Assembly (NCBI GenBank): GCA_934527325.1
Contig: CAKTAG010000036.1
Span: 1-9,790 of the forward strand
DNA: 9,790 nt
Origin: an uncultured Candidatus Soleaferrea sp.
GTDB taxonomy: Bacteria > Bacillota > Clostridia > Oscillospirales > Ruminococcaceae
Direction: 5' to 3'
Shown here: in pieces, positions 7,181 to 9,790 of the stretch
Layout: each line of letters opens with the position of its first letter
Position numbering within the stretch: the first letter of the stretch is position 1
Position numbers and translations under genes: made by a program
The notes under the pieces: model-generated
What the model saw: only the letters and a program-made list of their open reading frames with translations
Databases searched by the model: none
Told to the model about the DNA's origin: nothing

Positions 7181-7288
7181 ATTATTTAAATAATCACAAT
7201 ATTATATGCAACTAAGTAGTAGACGGTGATTAACCACCAACATCTTACATCAGATATTTGCCTTTAGTACACCGTTATTTAAATAATT
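7181..7288. repeat. pair of 13-bp AT palindromic repeats flanking the leader stem region
   Basis: TTATTTAAATAAT occurs at 7182-7194 and again at 7275-7287. Its core is self-complementary, so the copies are both direct and inverted and could pair with each other to close the ~80 nt between them into a larger stem-loop. Simple AT content makes chance possible. Confidence 0.35.
7223..7275 (-). promoter_or_regulatory. candidate structured leader element with two mutually exclusive stems
   Basis: In the minus-strand RNA, ACGGTG (7275-7270) can pair over a long range with CACCGT (7228-7223). Alternatively the same CACC can pair locally with GGTG (7238-7235) across a 6-nt loop. Competition for one strand is how switching RNA leaders work, and the position 100-150 nt before an aspartate kinase is where regulation would be expected. 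I find no terminator or SD hairpin as an expression platform, and no known riboswitch consensus. Confidence 0.3.
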
Positions 7289-7340
7289 GATGTATATAAA
7301 AATGATAATTTACACCTAACCCATTGCAACCCAAATTCAT
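7275..7340 (-). CDS. possible 21-codon leader ORF before aspartate kinase
   Basis: An ATG at 7340 is preceded by AAGGA with 6 nt spacing, a sound ribosome binding site, and is followed by 21 codons and TAA at 7275-7277. It lies about 38 nt after the proposed transcription start. The peptide begins MNLGCNGLG and ends HQLFK. It is not rich in lysine, threonine or methionine, so a classical attenuation peptide is not indicated. It could be a chance ORF. Confidence 0.25.
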   Translation of the reverse strand: MNLGCNGLGVNYHFYIHQLFK

Positions 7341-7384
7341 TATTCTTCCTTTTTTGTTTAATACCTACTCAACCTAATTTATGT

Positions 7385-7413
7385 ATTATATTCAACACTT
7401 TTATATCTGATAA
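7385..7413 (-). promoter_or_regulatory. candidate sigma-A promoter of aspartate kinase
   Basis: On the minus strand TTATCA (7413-7408; four of six consensus) is followed after 17 nt by a perfect TATAAT (7390-7385). The start would be near 7378, giving a ~250-nt untranslated leader before the ATG at 7125. Another TATAAT closer to the gene (near 7202-7207) has no acceptable -35. Confidence 0.5.
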
Positions 7414-7455
7414 TATTTTATTACATCAATTTTGCTACAAAATTCTATTTTTTCC

Positions 7456-7480
7456 ACAATACGGTGTAGCACCTTATTGT
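7456..7480. repeat. imperfect hairpin ACAATA-c-GGTG-tag-CACC-t-TATTGT
   Basis: Eleven positions per arm pair with one mismatch around a 3-nt loop. It lies upstream of the proposed aspartate kinase promoter and shares the ACGGTGTA core with the leader stem at 7267-7274 (opposite strand). No U-run follows, so it is not a clear terminator. Its role is unknown. Confidence 0.45.
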
Positions 7481-7582
7481 ACTTACTTATAGACTTTTTT
7501 GTATAACCTCTACACATACCTACACAGAACAGTTATTCTTTATTTGACTTTCGGCTAAACTGCTTAAATGCACTACTAAACC

Positions 7583-7621
7583 AAAAAAATAAAAGAGGTT
7601 AAAAATAATTTTAATCCCTTT
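7583..7621 (-). terminator. intrinsic terminator of the cdsA-DUF975-M50 operon
   Basis: In minus-strand RNA AAAGGGATTAAAA (7621-7609) pairs with the segment at 7604-7592 over 13 positions, with one A/C mismatch and one G-U pair, around a 4-nt loop. A T-rich tail with seven consecutive Ts (7589-7583) follows. It starts 38 nt after the M50 protease stop. The plus strand also shows a T-run after the hairpin (CATTTTTTATT), so it may work both ways. Confidence 0.72.
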
Positions 7622-7658
7622 CATTTTTTATTACTTCCTATTTTTTATAAACTAAATA

Positions 7659-8291
7659 TTATTTTATAAACCAAGTTAGCATATCAACAAATTTAAAAAC
7701 TAAACTAGTTAAAAAATTTAACGGAACATTTAAAACACCAGTTATAATTAAAACAAATACAACTAATATTATTTTCTGCTCATTTATTAATAGTTTATTA
7801 TATGTTTCATCTTTCAAAAACAGACTCCATATTCTTGACCCATCTAACGGTGGAATTGGTAAAAGGTTAAACACCATTAAAGATACATTGATAATAGCCA
7901 AATAATAAACTACCATGTAAAAAAAATTATACCCAAAATAAAGGTAAATTATTTTATAAACAATCGTTAATAAAATCGCCATAATAAAATTAGCTATTGG
8001 GCCTGCCATAGCACAAATTGCAAATCCAACTTTGGGGTCTTGTATTTTTTTTAAATTATACGGGTTTATAGGCACAGGTTTAGCCCAACCAAAACCACAT
8101 AAAAACAAGCTAATAGAACCAATTAAAGTTAAATGCCTCATTGGGTTAATAGACATTCTGCCTTCCCACTTCGCTGTTTTATCTCCTAACAAATAAGCTG
8201 TATACGCATGCGCCCACTCATGAATAGGAAGTACCAAAAATACCGCTAATATAGTTGCAAAATATTCAACCGGGTCATTTAATCTTAACAT
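7659..8291 (-). CDS. site-2 protease family (M50) membrane metalloprotease
   Basis: This is a 210-residue intramembrane zinc protease. HEWAH at 24-28 supplies the two zinc histidines and catalytic Glu25, and NLLPIPPLDG at 142-151 supplies the third ligand, Asp150. GFGWAKPVPINP (66-77), a loop conserved in this subgroup, lies between. There are about five to six membrane segments and no PDZ domain, so it is the small YwhC-like type and not RseP/RasP. Substrates are unknown. Such proteases cleave membrane-spanning regulators or signal-peptide remnants within the bilayer. GGTGA lies 10 nt before the ATG. It is the last gene of its operon, 37 nt after the DUF975 gene and just before a terminator. 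All catalytic residues are present, so it should be active. Confidence 0.92.
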   Translation of the reverse strand: MLRLNDPVEYFATILAVFLVLPIHEWAHAYTAYLLGDKTAKWEGRMSINPMRHLTLIGSISLFLCGFGWAKPVPINPYNLKKIQDPKVGFAICAMAGPIANFIMAILLTIVYKIIYLYFGYNFFYMVVYYLAIINVSLMVFNLLPIPPLDGSRIWSLFLKDETYNKLLINEQKIILVVFVLIITGVLNVPLNFLTSLVFKFVDMLTWFIK

Positions 8292-8328
8292 TAAAACAAA
8301 TTCACCTTTTCTATTTTTTTAATATTAT

Positions 8329-9042
8329 TTATATATAACTATATATAAATCCCTTTTCTACTGCATCTTCTTTTAAAGTAAAATAAAGTTCTGCAAATGT
8401 AACTTTAAAATAAGGTACTACAAAAACAATACCCAAAACAATACTTACACCACCAAAAAAAATTATACCTAGCAAAAACCATCCAAAAAAAGATAAGCAT
8501 AAAATAAATATCTTCATTTTATGCCCCATAGTTATTTCTCTACTCCATTTTATGGCATCATTTGGGTTAATATATGGATTTTCTGCTAAAATATATGGTA
8601 CCATACTGTATTCACATAATTTTACTATACCAGGAACAATAAACAAGATAGACCACAAAAATATATATACATAACATAATAAATTTGTAACAACTATATT
8701 TACATAACGTAATAAATTTGTGATAACTACATTTACATAATTTTTATTATCAAACACCATTATAACATCTTTTATATTTTGTTTATTATAAATTGTATTC
8801 ATAGTGTACTTAGTCACACCTACATATATTGGTGAAATCACACCATAACAACCACAAAAAATTTTTACCCCCAAATCATTAAAATTAAAAACCACAAACA
8901 TATCAAAAAAGTTTGTTCTATCACAAATATATAAAAAACATAAAAATATAAAAATGAATAATAACCATACACCAAGTAATTTACAATAATTCTTTGCTAA
9001 TACTTTTTTTGCTTTTAATTTAAGTTCTTCTCTCATCCACAT
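8329..9042 (-). CDS. DUF975-family integral membrane protein
   Basis: This 237-residue protein carries the DUF975 signature. It begins with the basic amphipathic MREELKLKAKKVL and continues with membrane segments near 22-40 and 60-75. The conserved block follows: WSILFIVPGIVKLCEYSMVPYILAENP with a second part N-DAIKWSREITMGHKMKIFILCLSFFGWFLL (about 130-191). It ends in a last membrane hairpin and VPYFKVTFAELYFTLKED. The family's function is unknown. GAGGTG lies 13 nt before the first ATG; an ATG two codons later is the more family-like start but is further from the SD. Residues 102-123 consist of two tandem 11-residue units that the family does not normally show. It is 21 nt after the cytidylyltransferase and 37 nt before the M50 protease. 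Confidence 0.8.
   Translation of the reverse strand: MWMREELKLKAKKVLAKNYCKLLGVWLLFIFIFLCFLYICDRTNFFDMFVVFNFNDLGVKIFCGCYGVISPIYVGVTKYTMNTIYNKQNIKDVIMVFDNKNYVNVVITNLLRYVNIVVTNLLCYVYIFLWSILFIVPGIVKLCEYSMVPYILAENPYINPNDAIKWSREITMGHKMKIFILCLSFFGWFLLGIIFFGGVSIVLGIVFVVPYFKVTFAELYFTLKEDAVEKGFIYSYI
8668..8740 (-). repeat. 33-bp in-frame tandem duplication inside the DUF975 gene
   Basis: Units at 8668-8700 and 8701-8733 match at 29 of 33 positions, and all four differences are transitions. A third partial unit of 7 bp follows (8734-8740). In protein this gives YVNVVITNLLR then YVNIVVTNLLC and then YVY, lengthening the segment before the conserved block by 11 residues without breaking the frame. Substitutions since the duplication suggest it is not a fresh error. 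Confidence 0.85.
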
Positions 9043-9063
9043 AAAAAAATGCTCTCACCTCTT

Positions 9064-9790
9064 TTATTCAACTAGCGAAAAAAATAACGCTATTAAATAA
9101 TAAAATGGGATGGTAAATAACACACTATCAAATCTGTCTAAAACCCCTCCATGGCCAGGCATAATACCGCCAAAATCTTTTATTAAACACTGCCTTTTTA
9201 TAACAGAAGCTGATAAATCTCCTAAAACTCCTATTAAAGAAGCAATAGGTACAACAAGTAACAACCTAAAAAAATTAATATGTAGGCTTATACCAAAATT
9301 GTAAAATAAATTCGAAAAAACTAAACTCAAAACAATTCCAAATATTACCGAAGATATTAACCCACCAATTAAACCCTCTACTGTTTTTTTGGGGCTAATA
9401 TTTGGAGCTAATTTAGTTTTACCAAAAAAAACACCAATAAAATAAGCTCCACTATCTGCAACCCAAGCACTACCTAAAGCAAGCAAAATATAAAACATTG
9501 CTACTTGCGGTGTATTTTCAAATTTATCTCTAATACATATTAACATAGAAAAAGCAGAAGGAATAACTACAGATATAAAAAACATTAACCCTATATGCTC
9601 TATTTTTACAGTTTTATAATCTATTAACATAACAATTAGCATAAGTATTAAACTTACACCAATCCAAACAGCTTGCTTTTTAAATTCTTCTAAATTTGTA
9701 TCATATGATGCTGAATATAAAGCAATTAATCCAATTATGCATAAGATTATTGCAAACAGTGGTATAAGCCATTCTATTTTTCTTAATCTT
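9064..9790 (-). CDS. SEDS (RodA/FtsW) N-terminus fused to CdsA phosphatidate cytidylyltransferase, 5' end off window
   Basis: The frame is open to the right edge, giving 241 visible residues. From about residue 63 to the end it is CdsA, which makes CDP-diacylglycerol from CTP and phosphatidate in the membrane. AWVADSGAYFIG (109-119) and APNISPKKTVEGLIGG (128-143) are seen. The signature runs SVIKR (195-199), KD (204-205), PGHGG (211-215) and DRFD (218-221). Residues 1 to ~60 instead read like the start of RodA/FtsW: IEWLIPLFAIILCIIGLIAL, then YSASYD, an outside loop ending FKKQ, and VWIGVSLILMLIVMLIDYKT, the second SEDS helix. The usual ~90-residue CdsA N-terminus is missing. An internal ATG at 9642 could give a shorter CdsA product, but its SD is poor. 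First visible gene of the operon. The family call for CdsA is firm; whether the join is real or an assembly error is open. Confidence 0.85.
   Translation of the reverse strand, partial: RLRKIEWLIPLFAIILCIIGLIALYSASYDTNLEEFKKQAVWIGVSLILMLIVMLIDYKTVKIEHIGLMFFISVVIPSAFSMLICIRDKFENTPQVAMFYILLALGSAWVADSGAYFIGVFFGKTKLAPNISPKKTVEGLIGGLISSVIFGIVLSLVFSNLFYNFGISLHINFFRLLLVVPIASLIGVLGDLSASVIKRQCLIKDFGGIMPGHGGVLDRFDSVLFTIPFYYLIALFFSLVE

Larger units (their letters stand above)
7126..7658. other. 533-bp non-coding region upstream of aspartate kinase
   Basis: No protein gene of normal length is visible here on either strand. On the minus strand, from right to left, it holds the terminator of the M50 protease operon, a GGTG/CACC hairpin, a promoter, a possible 21-codon leader ORF, alternative stem-loops and the SD of aspartate kinase. 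It is richer in G-containing clusters than the other gaps, which suggests a structured leader or the remnant of a lost gene. I compared it with lysine riboswitch, T-box and TPP consensus elements and found no convincing match. Confidence 0.5.

Noticed and set aside
7200..7280. TPP-like words (CTGATGT, GGTTAATCACCG) upstream of aspartate kinase
   Set aside because: The required GGCTGAGA and GCG-AGGGA elements are missing and the gene is not a thiamine gene.
7126..7413. Lysine riboswitch or T-box before lysC
   Set aside because: I looked for the conserved L-box core and the GGTGGNACCGCG T-box sequence and found neither; GGTGGTTAATCACCG is only a partial resemblance.

Overview
The window is very AT-rich (roughly a quarter G+C by eye) and is packed with small, closely spaced genes that have clear AGGAG/GGGG-type ribosome binding sites. 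Gene content points to a low-GC anaerobic Firmicute of the class Clostridia, probably an uncultured gut-type lineage: a zinc-finger ClpE-like unfoldase, archaeal/vacuolar-type (V/A) ATPase subunits, a DUF975 membrane protein and an HPr-like protein without the catalytic histidine. I cannot name a genus. All genes but one are on the minus strand.

Layout from left to right. (1) 1-721, minus: the N-terminal third of a ClpE-like AAA+ unfoldase, cut by the window edge. Its leader carries a perfect 10-bp inverted repeat with a 7-nt spacer, a good operator candidate. (2) 831-5207, minus: a probable operon, read from the right, of V/A-ATPase subunit G/H (TTG start), subunit C and subunit I, followed by a CvpA-family membrane protein. 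A near-consensus promoter (TTGCCA-N17-TATAAT) precedes it. The rotor ring (K), catalytic (A, B), central-stalk (D, F) and E subunits are not beside these genes, so the ATPase locus is split or incomplete. (3) 5494-5808, plus: a lone HPr-like gene with its own promoter (TTGAAT-N17-TATACT), divergent from the ATPase operon. (4) 5950-7125, minus: aspartate kinase, convergent with the HPr-like gene. Its last codons and stop form one arm of a perfect 26-bp palindrome with a 4-nt loop. (5) 7126-7658: a 533-bp non-coding stretch holding a terminator for the genes to its right, a promoter, a possible 21-codon leader ORF and several GGTG/CACC stem-loops upstream of aspartate kinase. (6) 7659-9790, minus: an operon of a CdsA-type phosphatidate cytidylyltransferase, a DUF975 membrane protein with an in-frame 33-bp tandem duplication, and an M50 site-2 protease.

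The most unusual object is at the right edge. The CdsA reading frame stays open to the window end, and its first ~60 visible residues look like the N-terminus of a RodA/FtsW (SEDS) cell-wall polymerase, not like CdsA. The encoded protein is therefore a SEDS-CdsA chimera, produced by deletion or fusion or by misassembly. The other points worth a second look are the perfect palindrome at the aspartate kinase stop codon, the three-subunit ATPase cluster, the structured leader before aspartate kinase and the HPr-like protein. I see no tRNA, rRNA, CRISPR array, insertion sequence or phage gene, and no clear new multi-gene system.
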